From assembly GCA_000310025.1 (NCBI GenBank), contig FN649738.1, forward strand, positions 3,026,195 to 3,090,194: a DNA stretch of 64,000 bases, in the 5' to 3' direction. Under the pieces are notes generated by a model, which saw only the letters and a list, made by a program, of their open reading frames with translations, was not told the DNA's origin and searched no databases. The position numbers and the translations under genes are program-made. Every line of letters starts with the position of its first letter. Position 1 is the first letter of the stretch. Source of the DNA: Ectocarpus siliculosus (taxonomy: Eukaryota; Sar; Phaeophyceae; Ectocarpales; Ectocarpaceae). Of this stretch, positions 37,055 through 49,174 are shown piece after piece.

Positions 37055-40000
37055 CTATGTCTTCTGCTCCCGCCACCGCTTGCTCGACTCTGCCGGTTCT
37101 TGCTCGGCAGCCGTATCATCCCCCGTGGCTTCCTCCAAGGCGCCCGCCTGGGGCTCTGTCTCCTCGTGTCTGATACAATCTGAACCTGCGGGACATGCTG
37201 GTGTCACAGCAACGAATCCCGCACGCCCTTGATTCGCATCGTTGCCATCGCCGTCTGCTGAACTCCGTTTTCCAAGGTCAGGGTTATCATCGGCACTACG
37301 GCCACTTGTTCTGCCCCTTCCTGGAAGGTCAAGTAGTTGCTCCCCTTCCTCCTGTTCGTCTTCCCCTCTCGAAAGAGAGGCTTCGGCAACTGACGCCGTC
37401 ACGACCACCCGACCTCTTCGAGTGCTTTCTTCTGGGGACTGCCCTTCAGGGTCGCCTACGCTTGGCCGTCGCGGTCTCTTGGCTTTGTCCCCGTCAGTGT
37501 CACCTACTCCGTTGCTTGGACCACTGTCGAGCAAAGCGCTCGTCAGCTCACTCATGCTCATCGGCGCATCGTTGTTCGCCAATGCCGCATCCATGTTGGC
37601 GGCACCAGTCTGGGCGATCTCAGGCGACCCTTCCCGCCTCTCCGAGCTCGGTACATCATCAAGGTGTCTGAGTCCTGAAGAGGCGCTGAGTTGCTGCCGC
37701 ACGGGGGTTGTGTCCGGTGGATGCGGCCGAAGCTCCGGATTTTCTGGCGAGTCTAGGTGTGCTGTTGCGTTTGTTGGTGTCACCGATGTGTCCACCGCCT
37801 GCTCTGTGCTTGTCTGCGGTAGTACTCCTGTTGCATCGATCGCTCCTGCGGCAAGCGCTTGAATCGTGGCCTTGATTTCCTGGATTTCGCCCAGGAGAGA
37901 GGTCGGCACTACGGTCGGCTCTGGATCTGCCTCTCTACCGGCTGTTGTTGATTCCGCCGCCTCGGCAGAGCTGTTGACCTCTTCTTCTGGTCGCGCTTCG
38001 GTCGGCGCGATTAGCGAGAACGAAGCACAGTATAAGTTCTAGGAGCTCGATCGTGAAGAAGCATGCTCAGAGGCTCACATCGAGTTAAAGGCGAAACACC
38101 ATTGATGATCGGGTTTAATGCGAAACACGATTTGCTGGCTCCTATATTAAAAATGGTCTCTGAGCTTTTCCCGGCAGTCTGAAACAAATTCCTTGCGACT
38201 GCAAAATACTTTCGCGCAGATTGAACGATGCTGGACGGAAGGCGGAGGCTATTTGTTGCACCAACTGAAACAACAAGCCGTATTTTCACATTGGTGTCCC
38301 GGTGCACACAAACATGCTGCCCGAAGGAAAATAGAGTAAATCTTACCGCTTTCGCCGTCTTGTTCCGCTGTGTCCGCTTGCCCGCCCAGTGCTGCTACTG
38401 GGAGGTGCTGCCTTGGAGACGAGACCTGAAGCACCACCCTTCGACCGTTCCATTCCCACACCTCACTCTTCCCCTCTTCCGCATTACCACTACCGCAATC
38501 GTCGTTTCCACTCGTATGTACGCGGTGCCACCCAGCCGGGGGCTTGTCGTAGTACGTTGTCAAACTACGTGCGCTACGACCAGCGGCGGCCTGCGGAACG
38601 TATCGGCGGACCAAATCACAAGCGTTTGGTGCCAGCACCATCTCTGCCGATGTCGGCCCGGGGCCCCCGGCTGACGGGCGTGACACACGCCGGCCGTTTA
38701 GGTTGTTGTTGTTGCTTCTACTTCTTCTGCTGCTATTGCTGCTGCCGACTATGCTGCTGCTGCAGCTGTTGCGGCCGATGACGACAGGATCATTGGAACC
38801 TCGGTGGCGTGACCTTTGCAATGCTCGAGACTGAAAAGCACCATCGGAGCCCCGACGTCGTGGTGTGTTCCCTACGGCTACGGCAGCAGTGGCGGAGCTC
38901 CTTCGAGAGCTGACCGCAGCGGCAGCGCTAGTTTCCGCGACCCCAGAAAGTATTCGGTCATAATTTCCGCCATCCCATACACCGGTGCGGTTGTGCTGGC
39001 CACGGACGCGGTTCGTCGTCACCCTTTCCGTCGGCGACATGAGAACGTCCCGTGGTGATGGCGCATTGCTTACGTTGTGACCACCTTCCCTCCGCCCTGG
39101 ATTTCTTGTCGTCACGACGGCCTCGCTTGGTTGTACCCACGCGTATTGCAAAAACTTGTCGGTAGATCCTTTCTCTCCGAAAGGTGCTGAAGCCGCCCCT
39201 GTGGCCGCCAGTCTGCGTTTATCGTTATGGTGCACAGCAGAAAGGGGTGGGGGAGCGGGGGTGTCGTCAGGCAACATGTGGTGGTTGCCTACGGTACACG
39301 TGATCACGGGGTAGATGCAATGCAAAGCAAATGTGTGTCTACCCGCGGAAGCCGTAGCTCTTGACGTTCACGGGACTAAAGACGAGGCAATTCTGTGCCC
39401 TAATAGTTCCGTAACTTAGTGGAGAAGGAAGCCACAACACGTGCGGATGGTGCTGCACCCAAAGACGGAGGAAATCGTTCCGCACTTAGTCTAAACTGCC
39501 GAGGACTGTGTCATTCCTTCCTTTGTACCTTTGTGTAGCGACAAGGTTGTCCATGACTAGCTGTGACTGCGCCTCAACAGCCCGCTGTAACCCTTCGAGG
39601 TCGCGAGCGCGGTCCGCGTCCTCGGCCAGTCGTCGGCGGTCCCACTCCCACCTTCAACGCACGTTCCGAGAAAAAACTTTTTTATCATTTCTCGACCACC
39701 ACGATGATTTTGTTGGTATCCTCGCATACCTTCCGTGATTGGAAGTACGACTCTCGATGAGCTGCGTGTATCCCGCATTCCGTACCTACCTACAGTATCT
39801 AGTTATGAACTGTAAGTGCACACGGCGTGTGGTTTTCGTGTACGAGCTCGTTTCATATATGCTCTTTTTGACTATTGACCCCGCCAGAAATGAAGTACGC
39901 CCTCGACGTCTTTCTGCATTGGATCAGTTTGTTTTTGTTTTTTTTCCTTCGCTGCTAGGTACAATATTCATTCATCGTTTAAGAATCACCTTCAAGCCCG

Positions 40001-40774
40001 TTGAATATCAATTCTCACGAGCAACAACTGGTACAATTTAGGTTGCTAATCTGGAAGTGCAAAGAGATTTAATGATCCACACTCATGGTTAAAGAGCCGA
40101 CGAGCACGAACAAGCATTCCACCCAACCGAGATCAAGAATCTGGACCATCGCCCACTAACGTTGTTCGGGACCACATATGCATACATTAGGAGGGCGAGC
40201 ATGAGCGATCGTGGGTGCATCACACACCTCTCTCTTTCTCCGGCGAGGCTTGCCAACTGTCTCTGAAGACGGCCACACTCGTCCCTCCAGAAAGATTGGC
40301 TCCTACCATCTCCACCGACCTCGTCTTCACCAGGTAGTCTGGTCGTGTCAGCAAAGGACACAGCTGGACGCACGTCACCACCAGCAGCAGCGCCAGAATC
40401 AGAATGAGGCGGCCTTCGCCATACAGTGGCATCCTCCGCCGCACGTAGCTCCTGCTCTCGTTGGATAGGATCGCCGAGCAAATCTTGGTCCAAAGACGAG
40501 TTGGGTAGGTCACCGAACATCCGTCTGGGATCTCGCTCGCGTACAACTTGCGGTTGCTGCTGCTGCTGTTGTTGCTGCTGCTGCCGTTGCTGAATTCGGC
40601 CTGCTTCGGTAACGGCCTCGACTTCAGAGGTAAGTTGGCTTAGGCGCCGGCTGGTGCCGCCTGACGGCGAGAGCTGAGCGTGGGTCGGGTTTCCGTCATC
40701 ACTCTTCGCCTCATCGCCTACCCACCATGACCGACCTGCCGCCCACTGTGGAGTTGGCGTGCTCCTCTCTCCAT
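37055..40774 (-). CDS. Coiled-coil, poly-Q low-complexity protein (at least four exons, N-terminus unresolved)
   Basis: I do not recognise the family. Four exons join in frame: 40228-40774 (phase-1 acceptor TTGCAG, phase-2 donor), 39529-39651 (phase 2 to 2), 38347-39338 (phase-2 acceptor GGGTAG, phase-1 donor) and 37055-37986 (phase-1 acceptor, stop). Together they encode about 863 residues. The first exon has a helical region with a Gln run (QQRQQQQQQQQQQPQ) and RMFGDLPNSSLDQDLLGDP. The second is pure charged helix (DRRRLAEDADRARDLEGLQR). The third is Ser/Arg/Asn-rich, the fourth acidic and Pro/Ser-rich with GEIQEIKATIQALAAGAI. The N-terminal exon is probably between 40850 and 41060 but none of its frames joins cleanly, so the start is not called. 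It would be divergent from the dynein-docking gene starting at 41114. Exon joins are supported by phase only, so confidence is moderate. Confidence 0.48.
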
Positions 40775-41113
40775 CTGCAAGATTCATCACAGGTTGCGTC
40801 CACCACAAGAATAAACTTAGAGAGAGGTGAGAGGAGAGATCAAAACTCCACCTCTTGTCCCTCCTCGGTGAGACAAGTGAAATGCGGCGCAATCTCCCAG
40901 AATTGGTCGAACAGGAACATTTTGATTTTGTAACGGCTGCTGACGATCCGACCGCCTCGAACAAATACTTTTTTTACGGCATCTGCGGGCTGTACGGGGT
41001 TTTGTCCCCTTTGGCGTTGCACCAGAGGATGCGTACACCGTGTGAGTAAAACGGGGAGGAAAATCAGGTCAAAGCCGCAAGGTCTACGAGAGTAGTCTAC
41101 CTGGTGCAGCCCG

Positions 41114-44100
41114 ATGGCGTCGGCGTTGGCGCGGTCCGCGGGGGGGGTTCAGCCCCCGCAGGGAGACGCTCAGCGTGTGCAGGATCTCCAGCAGCTGCAG
41201 CGGGAGTACAGGCACATGGAGCTTAATAGACGGGCGTATGCAGAAGAAAGCCAGCAGCTTCTCCGCAAGCAACAGGTAGAAGGACGAGCTGTCAGGGCTC
41301 GCATTCTGCACACGAAATATATCATCGGTGGAGATTTTCTACACCTCGATACGTATCACACATGTACGGCATTACGAGCCCGTATCATCCCACTTCATGG
41401 ATTTGAGTTTAACGCACATCTGCTGCAGAGTGCCGCGTACATGAGAGTGTTCGCCTTTAGCTCACGAATATGGCGATGCAAAGTCAGGTTTATTAGAGTG
41501 CAGGAACCCTGTGCCTGGTTGTGTTACCCAGTAGTGCGACTAGCTGCACCCATATTTCATTGTGCTTTCAGTAGTCTAGCAGGGATCGGACGTTGGAGAT
41601 TTGCAAATGTTGTGGCTCACGTAGCACTCTCTAATGTAATAGACTTTACAACGAAAGTATTAAAAATGAGTTTGAAATGGCGTATGTATAGGCCCGCCCG
41701 CTAAAGCCCGCCGAGCGCCCCATTCCTGGTGACCGATGCTTGCTTGTTCATCATACTCGGAGTACGAAACAAGTGAACGCAGATTGAACGACCGTCTGTG
41801 CGAGAGTCGCTTGAGCATTACATGATCTTCCCGCTTGTTGCGCTTTTAAAGGTCTCAACAGACCATTTGTTCACCAAACAAATGTGGTACTACTGCACAG
41901 GTAGGTTGACTTAATCGTGTAGATACATACAAATCCGTTGCGAAATTAGTAGACCTTCCGGTTTTCGGTGAACAACGTTTTTCGACCGATGACGTAACAC
42001 AACCCGGAGCTCGGGAAGTGCAATGGCTGCAAAGGGAATGATCTATGCACACCTATGGTAAATCCCGAGATCAATACGACAAAAAAGCGGCCAACAAGAA
42101 GCAAACAAGTGCGTTACTTGGTCGAGCCTACGTGTGCCACAGTACCAATTGCGTGCCATGGAATAGGAGCCCAGTTCCGCGCTGAGCTTTGGGTGCACAA
42201 CATGGGCTCTTTTCTCGAACAGGTTTCGGTAACTCTAACCCCTTGTTCATGTTTTCACGACAGGCGAACATGGAGAAGCTGAGGCGTGAGAACAACAGCC
42301 TCAAGACGGAGCTGGCCATGGAGTTTCGTCAGTTCAGGAAACCGGTCGATTCCAGTTCGGCTGACCGAATAGCACAGGTTCGAAGCAACACACGTCGGAA
42401 GGACGGGCACGAAATTTATATCTCACCTTGTTGCACCTTTGGCAGTAAACGTAACCCGCTGCGGAAGAGCGTGAAAGCCTATGCACAAGTGAGGGTACCG
42501 TTGTTTGGTGGCTGTGAGACGATGCGTCACAACCAGAGAACAGGACTTCGATTCTCGTACACATGGCATGCACGGCATCCATGAAGGGCTATCTTGGCCC
42601 GAACATCGTACGCACACACTCAAGTTGTCTCCATGTAGCATACCGTCGAACTTCGTCATCCCTCAGGTGCGCTCCCACCCCCCGCCCTACCGACCGAAGA
42701 TCCGATCAAGCTTGCTGTTACGACCTACGTTCTCGATCCACACAACAGTTGCAAGAACAGGCTGATCATTTCCTGGCGTTGATCGAGACCGAGAAGAGGG
42801 CGATAGACACGGTGGCCGAGCAAACGGGAATGATGAAGCACAAGATTCTGCACCAGCGCAAGATGATGGGAGGGGTCAACGCCGCCATGGAGAACGAGTA
42901 CATGGTTCAGAAGCAGGTACAATAGTGCCACCACCCGACTATTTTTAAGATTCAAACCGCGGAGCTGCACACGGATGCCGTCGTCCGTTAACCCTCCAAC
43001 GTCAACGCAGGCATAAGAACCACCTGCTTCTGTTGAATATTCAATATCTCCGATGAGCACCCGCTTGTTCGTCTCAGAAGCGCCTTTTTTCTTCTGGCAC
43101 AAGCTTTTTCTATTTCCTCACCTCACGGATGCCTATGTGCATATCGTTTTCGTACGTTTATTTTATCATGTCAGGTCAGAATCTTGGAAAACCGCTTGGA
43201 CAAGGCTCTTACAAAGTTCAACGAAGCCCTGGCCCACAACAAGACCCTCCGGCAGGAGGTGAGTGAGTAAACATATACCGCAGCAACATGGAAGAGGGCA
43301 ATAGGGCAATGCCGCTTCTTTGGACGATAGATATACGTCTTGACTGGAAGCCCCACAGGTTTCAAGTTGCGAACGTGAATTACCACCACCAGCTGCTCTT
43401 GAACCGAGCCGATCACATGTACCGCCAGATCTCGGCCACGACTAGCTACAAGTCGGTGTAGTGCACCTGGCATGTCCATGTTAGACTGAGACGGACTGCT
43501 GTAGGTTGTCGAGCAGGGGCAGTCATGCCAACAATCAACAATGGAACAGACTACCGTCAAGAGATCCGTTGAACTTCAGGTTGTCAGCCACATGGGTATT
43601 GACTGCATCGACCGATCCTCCTCAAAACCGTTTCATGTGCCGCTGATGTTGCCACCGACAGATCGATGACCTCCGACGAGAACGCGTGCTCTTCGACACA
43701 ATCTACAAGAAGATGGAAAGGGAGCTCTCAGACCGCAAGAAGATGATGGCCAACGTCATCGAGGTAGGTCTTCGCCGGCAATAACTCGCTTATCATTGGT
43801 CTATTAAGTGTCCTGCGGGCCCGACGCTCTCGGTGCCTTCTTGTTTGAGGTCAGCGTGTGACCACATAAATACTTCTGTTTGCCTTTAAATAATGTCGAA
43901 GAGGAGGTAGGTAGAGGTCATAATTATTTTTGGTGCGGAAACAGCAGCAAAACACCTACCCCCCTCTCCCAAGCTCCGTGTAGAGCGGGATGCGTAGTCT
44001 GTGGCAAAAGACTGTCCAACGATAAACAATGCCGTCCACCCCCTTAGACAGTATTTTGTATACTCTGTCCCATAGGGATGTGTGGCCGAGTTTTTATCTA

Positions 44101-47100
44101 TCTCCTCCGTCCCGTACATCTCCACCCCATATCTATGCTGTGTCTGTTGCCTCCGGGTTTGTGCTCCGCCCAGACGCCTGCCTACTACCTACATGAGCCT
44201 TGCGTTCTGTGTCCCAACTGCCAGGCCTATCTGCGCCTCAAGCGTTCTCTCTCCCGTCCTTTCCCCACCCCTCGCGTGCTCATTCCGTGCCCGGTGTGTG
44301 CACGATTATACGTACGTGAAATACGCCTGTGTTGGTGGTCGACGTCGACCAGCTGAGCAACGTGAATTATGAGCAGAGAGACAACTTTCAGATGGAGATC
44401 GCCGCCGTGGAGCAAGCAAACCGGCGAGAGCAAGACGACTTCGAGAACCAGGTGACCACTTTTCGTCGGGTACCCGTCATCGCTTGTTGATGTTACAACA
44501 TACGTGAGATGGGCTTGGTTGTCATCTGGAAATGTTCTGGGCACTCCGAAAGTGTCGCTGTGTACACTTAGTCAGAGAAGAAAATAAGTGGAAGTAGAGG
44601 CCTTCTATGAGAATGATCATAAGCCGCTGGTTGCCGTTCTTCTTCTTGTTCTTCTTCTTCTTGTCCTTGTAATTCTTCTTCGGTTTCCTGTTCTTTGCCG
44701 GCGAATCACACAAAAGCGATAAAAAAAACGCATGTATGTTGTTACGTCGCAATCTTTGTGGGAAAATGATCCCCTACTTGGAACTTGTCTGGCCGATGCC
44801 GCTCTAGTCATCGACAGCATATCGCCCATAGAACCTCTACGCCTTTTTTCGCCGAAGCTCCGCAAATATCACGATACATTTTACAGCCGTGGCTGCACCA
44901 ATCATCTTACGCACCCTCGCAGATGCTCGAGCTAGGCCGACAGATGGAAGCGGAGCTGCACACGGGGGCACTCGGCGCCCCCGCTCCCACCACCTCGGCA
45001 GCCTTGGGGATGGGTAGGGGCAAAGGCGCCAGGGCAGGGACAGCGGGTGCTACAGCGACGGGGTTGGGAGGAGCAGGAGGAACCGGATTTCGGGCTGGAG
45101 CTGGGGCAGAGACAGGGGACTCAGGGAAGCACCACGCAGGGCTCTTAAGCGAGACGGAGGAGTCACGATCGAGAACTCGCGGGGCAAAGGTTGGTTGCCG
45201 GGTTCACGTGCCACCACTCGCTGATAAAAAGTTGATGCTTTGATCACCGCCAATAATAAAAGGAATGTAGAACACCATAGTCCTGCTGCCGACGGCAGTC
45301 ACCAAGCTATTCATGTGTGCCAAAACGCACGTCTTGATCATTCGATTCGGGAACCTGGTTGGATCTTGAAAAAGCGCCCACATGGTTTGTGTGCCATCCG
45401 GGCTCGAGGATGAAATATTCCAAGAGGACCATCGATCAAAGTAACAGACCGTTTGAATCACTTTGGCAAATCTAAACAAGTCCGCTCCCCACAGCATAAA
45501 CAAACGCCCGTTCACAGCCACAGCATTGCCTTCTAGTACAAACGGTGACAGCGCAAGACGTCCGTGCACCGTAGCGGCAACGGGAACCTTAACCCCGTCT
45601 TGTTCACGCCCCAACCTCCGGAAACCCACACGCTTTCCCGAACTGGAAACACCCAAACGCAGACGAGTGGAGTAGTCTTGGCGCTGATCCACAGCGACAG
45701 CCGTGCCATTTATTGTTTGTACAAACGGTGACAGCACATGACCTCTGTATGTACACCGTGCGTCTGGTTCAAGCCCCAACCTCAAGCATCGGAAATCCGT
45801 GCCCCGCCCCGTACTGGAAACGCCCAAAACGCAGACAAGCGGAGCGGTATTGGCCAACAAGACCGACGCGCAGGCATCCCTAGAGCGGATACAAAACTTC
45901 GAGGAGGCGTTTGCGAGGATCAGATCTGCCACCGGAATAGAGGACATAGAAGAGCTGGTGAGAGTGAGACTTACGGAAGAGCGGTGCTTGCCAACGCGTG
46001 CGCGGTTTGCTGCCTCCATTGAGGAAAATCAGAACGCGTTGCACCGTAGCTGGCGTGGAGAAGTACTTCTAGCGTCAGGAAGGCCACTCACGGAGAGCCT
46101 GGGCGTTGGGAGTGCGCGGCTCAAGTTTCGCATAACAACACAAGTCTATAATAGAACGAAGCTAAACCAATAGGCAGTCGAGTTCAACCCCGCCTGCTCC
46201 GTCAACTTTAGAACTCAAACAAGCTGCTGTAGCTTCCCCCCCCCGCGCGCACGCCCTCTGTTCCCTGCGCTCCGACCACAGGTTCGAACGTTCGTGAAGA
46301 ACGAGGATCAGAATTTCTCCCTCTTCAACTACGTGAACGAGCAGCAGAACGAAGTGGAGAAGCTGGAGGAGCAGCTGCACCAGCTCCAAGAGGAGGAACA
46401 GAAGTTCACCCAGGTATGTAGGCGAATCATACAATAACCATGCTGCTGTATTTGTAACGTAGTACCACTACGCTCGGAGGGCTCCCACATTCGACCCGTG
46501 TGGTTCTCGATCGCTACGTCGGCGGAAGTATCATATGCACATGGTAGTCTCGTAGATGCCCAGCGCAAGCGGGGCCGGCCATGGGGGATTCAAGCAGAAA
46601 TAAACAAGCAGGAGGATACGCGGTGCATTCCATCGTCCACACCTCTGCGGAAAGAACAGAGATCTTGTACATGTGTGACGGAACAACCAGGAACAAGTTG
46701 AGAAAGGATTGGTTGCTAGGAAGGAATGCCTTTGACGGTCGACTCCGGCGGTGGCGTGTGATGCTGTACAGGAATCTGGCAGCGACGTCCACCAGCACAA
46801 GCAGGCGCTCAAGGACCTGGAGGCAAAGCTAGTGGTGAGGCACGAATAGGGTAGTACCGCGCTCAGACGTCGTGTGGACTGATGTTTTTGATGAAGAGAA
46901 TCAGGCCGACACGAACGATGTGTTTCATCGATATGTACTTCAAAGGTCAAAACTTGTTTTCGACTGCAATGCTTGGCTCCATCGTCAATCGGCTATATCT
47001 CAGCCGTGTGAACGTGATTGCAGCCAAGAGCATCGTGGCAATGCCCCGCAGTTTGTTTCAATAAGGTGTTGCGGTAAGGAAGGGTAATAAGCCTACGTTT

Positions 47101-49174
47101 GTCGAGTGTTCGGCCATGTGTGCCTCGGAGCCCATTGTTCTAAGTTCTCGTCAAGTTTGGCAATGTATAGCGGCGAGTTTTCCTCCCCCTGTTCCGTCGT
47201 GAGTAAAAACGATGCGAATGCCGTCTTTCGTTTGTGTTCAGATACATGACCCTATCAGCATGGACCGGGCAAAGTTTGGCAGGGGTCGCTTGCAACGTGA
47301 TTCTGACGTACATGTTACAATGTTTGAAGAACTGTCTCTCTGTCCGGCTGTGCCCCTCGCGCACTACCATCTCGTGTGCTTTCGTTTCGCCTTTGGGGTC
47401 GCAAACCGTTTCATAGCACACGGAAGCTGCTTCCGAAAAGTACGAGGTACGCTGTTCGGAGGCAAGCCTGACGATAGACGCCCTCAAGGTGAGGACAAAC
47501 AACAAAAATGGTGGGCCTTTGTGGTGGTATGAAATAGCTGCCTCTCGCCGTAAAACGAACCTGCTCAACCCAGCGGTGCACCACCACATACAGATCAGAG
47601 GGAAGTTGTGAGAGGAGGATGAGCGACAGTTCCCTCTTCGGCACAGAAATCTGGCACCAAGTTCACACATACCGCGATAAGCCAGCTTTGGGTAATGATA
47701 CAAGCCGTCGACCTTGCCATTGACTCTATCGTCCTTCCGGGTGACATGCAAGCCACAGCGAGCCCCGAATGACTTGGTCAATTGTTCGGTAGGACTCGCG
47801 CTTACAAGATGTTCACATTTGCTCGCCACAAAGATTTCTACAGATTTTTCACGAAGAACTACTGCACACAAAGGTTAAATGTACTCTCAGGAACAACGTC
47901 AAGTCTCGCGACCGCCCTCCCTTCTCGTCACTTACCACGAGAATGGTTGACCAAAACCACGAAAGTGACAGAGAACTTCTCTCCTGCGCTCGGGGGCGGG
48001 TGGGCAGCGCGTTTCTACGCTAATCCCTGAGCAATATCTGCAGTACTGCAACGAACCCTCTATCCGATTCACTGCAACAGGACGGAGTGCAGAACCTATT
48101 CGGCCGCGTGTTCGGGGGCGAGGCTTTGCCGGAGACGGTGAGCGGCGGCAGCGTGACCGACTCCAACATGATGACCTTCCTGGGGATGATCGAAGAGAAG
48201 ACCAACAGTCTCTTGCAGGTGTGCCGATGGCGACGCTCTTGATCCTTGTATCCTCTCCTATCTGCTCTGCATGTGTAGACAAACCGCCGGATAAGCTCGA
48301 GGAACACTCTCAACTGTGTACTCTCGCGTCACGAGGACCCAGGAATCTTAAAAGGCGTGTGTGCAATCCCGAACCGAGGCTCCTCGGTTAGAGAGCAAGG
48401 CCGTACGTAACTGCAAAATCAACGCTCATAAATAGGGTGACGAATATCATCTCTGAACAACGAGCCTTCCCCCCTGATCCCTCCAACTGGGTGCTTCCGC
48501 AGGCGTTCGCCCGCGCAAAAGAGAGAGAGAAAGTCAGAGCAAACGCCGCGGCCGCCTTGATGGCCAGCGGAAGCGAGCACGGTGGAGGAGAGGACGATCT
48601 GGGTATGGGGAGGACATTGGCGGTGGGCGGCGGGAACGGGGGTGGAGGGGCCGCGGTGGCGACGGTCTTAGGGCATGGCCCTCAGACGCCCATGCGCCAA
48701 GTGAGACTTCCGGGCGCGGGTGTTGTGTATGGGATTATTTATTGTTGCCACGAGGGCAAGGCCAAACAGAGCGGCTGGACACAAACCAATTTTTCTTGCG
48801 GTCGAAATTGGGGTGGCGAAGCTGCCCCCAGCGGTGAATTGGGAAAAGGGTTATCGAGGGACTTTATATCACCACCACCAAGCCTCCCCCGATACCTCAA
48901 CCACACCCCGTATGCCTGACTACCAACGACAACCCTCTACCCGCCCCACCCCTTTGGCCGTGCACGCTCTTGGCAAAACCTCTAGGAATTGATCCACGTG
49001 AACCCTCCAAAGCTTGAGGACTTCTCCTCCTCAGAGGAAAGTGGGAGCGATGACGACGATGCACGCCCGTTGACCAGGGACGAGCTCAAGGGTCGCACGC
49101 TTAACAAGATTCAGAGAAAAAATGCCAGGGAGGGGGGTGGCAGGGGCAAGGGGAGGGGGGGAAGGGGGAAGTGA
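41114..49174 (+). CDS. ODA1: Outer dynein arm docking complex protein (ODA1/DC2, CCDC114/CCDC63 family)
   Basis: Coiled-coil subunit of the complex that anchors outer dynein arms to axonemal doublet microtubules. Exons: 41114-41275, 42264-42377, 42749-42916, 43175-43258, 43662-43763, 44353-44451, 44923-45189, 45874-45957, 46282-46413, 46772-46834, 48081-48218, 48503-48700 and 48986-49174. Every intron is phase 0, giving about 599 aa (family about 550-670). Family hallmarks are the N-terminal heptads (LQQLQREYRHMELNRRAYAE), KNEDQNFSLFNYVNEQ in exon 9, NMMTFLGMIEEKTNSLLQ in exon 11, and the acidic tail NPPKLEDFSSSEESGSDDDD then RPLTRDELKGRTL. Exon 7 contains a Gly/Ala-rich insert and exon 12 a Gly-rich one, both unusual. 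The 1.25-kb gap between exons 10 and 11 may hide one more coiled-coil exon. Brown algae make flagellated zoids, so the gene is expected. Confidence 0.86.
45513..45846. repeat. Diverged tandem duplication (period about 183 bp) in docking-gene intron 7
   Basis: Two units, about 45513-45673 and 45690-45846, share GTACAAACGGTGACAGC, GCCCCAACCTC, ACTGGAAAC and a terminal GCAGAC-AG-GGAG. The second unit ends within 30 bases of exon 8. A minus-strand frame remains open across both copies, giving a twofold peptide repeat (LGVSSTG... and LGVSSSGKRVGF...), but it also runs antisense through exon 8. Confidence 0.7.

Noticed and set aside
47140-47871. 243-aa antisense frame in docking-gene intron 10
   Set aside because: Long, but no recognisable domain, repeat or splice structure. 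It sits where one docking-gene exon may be missing, so intron sequence is the simpler reading.
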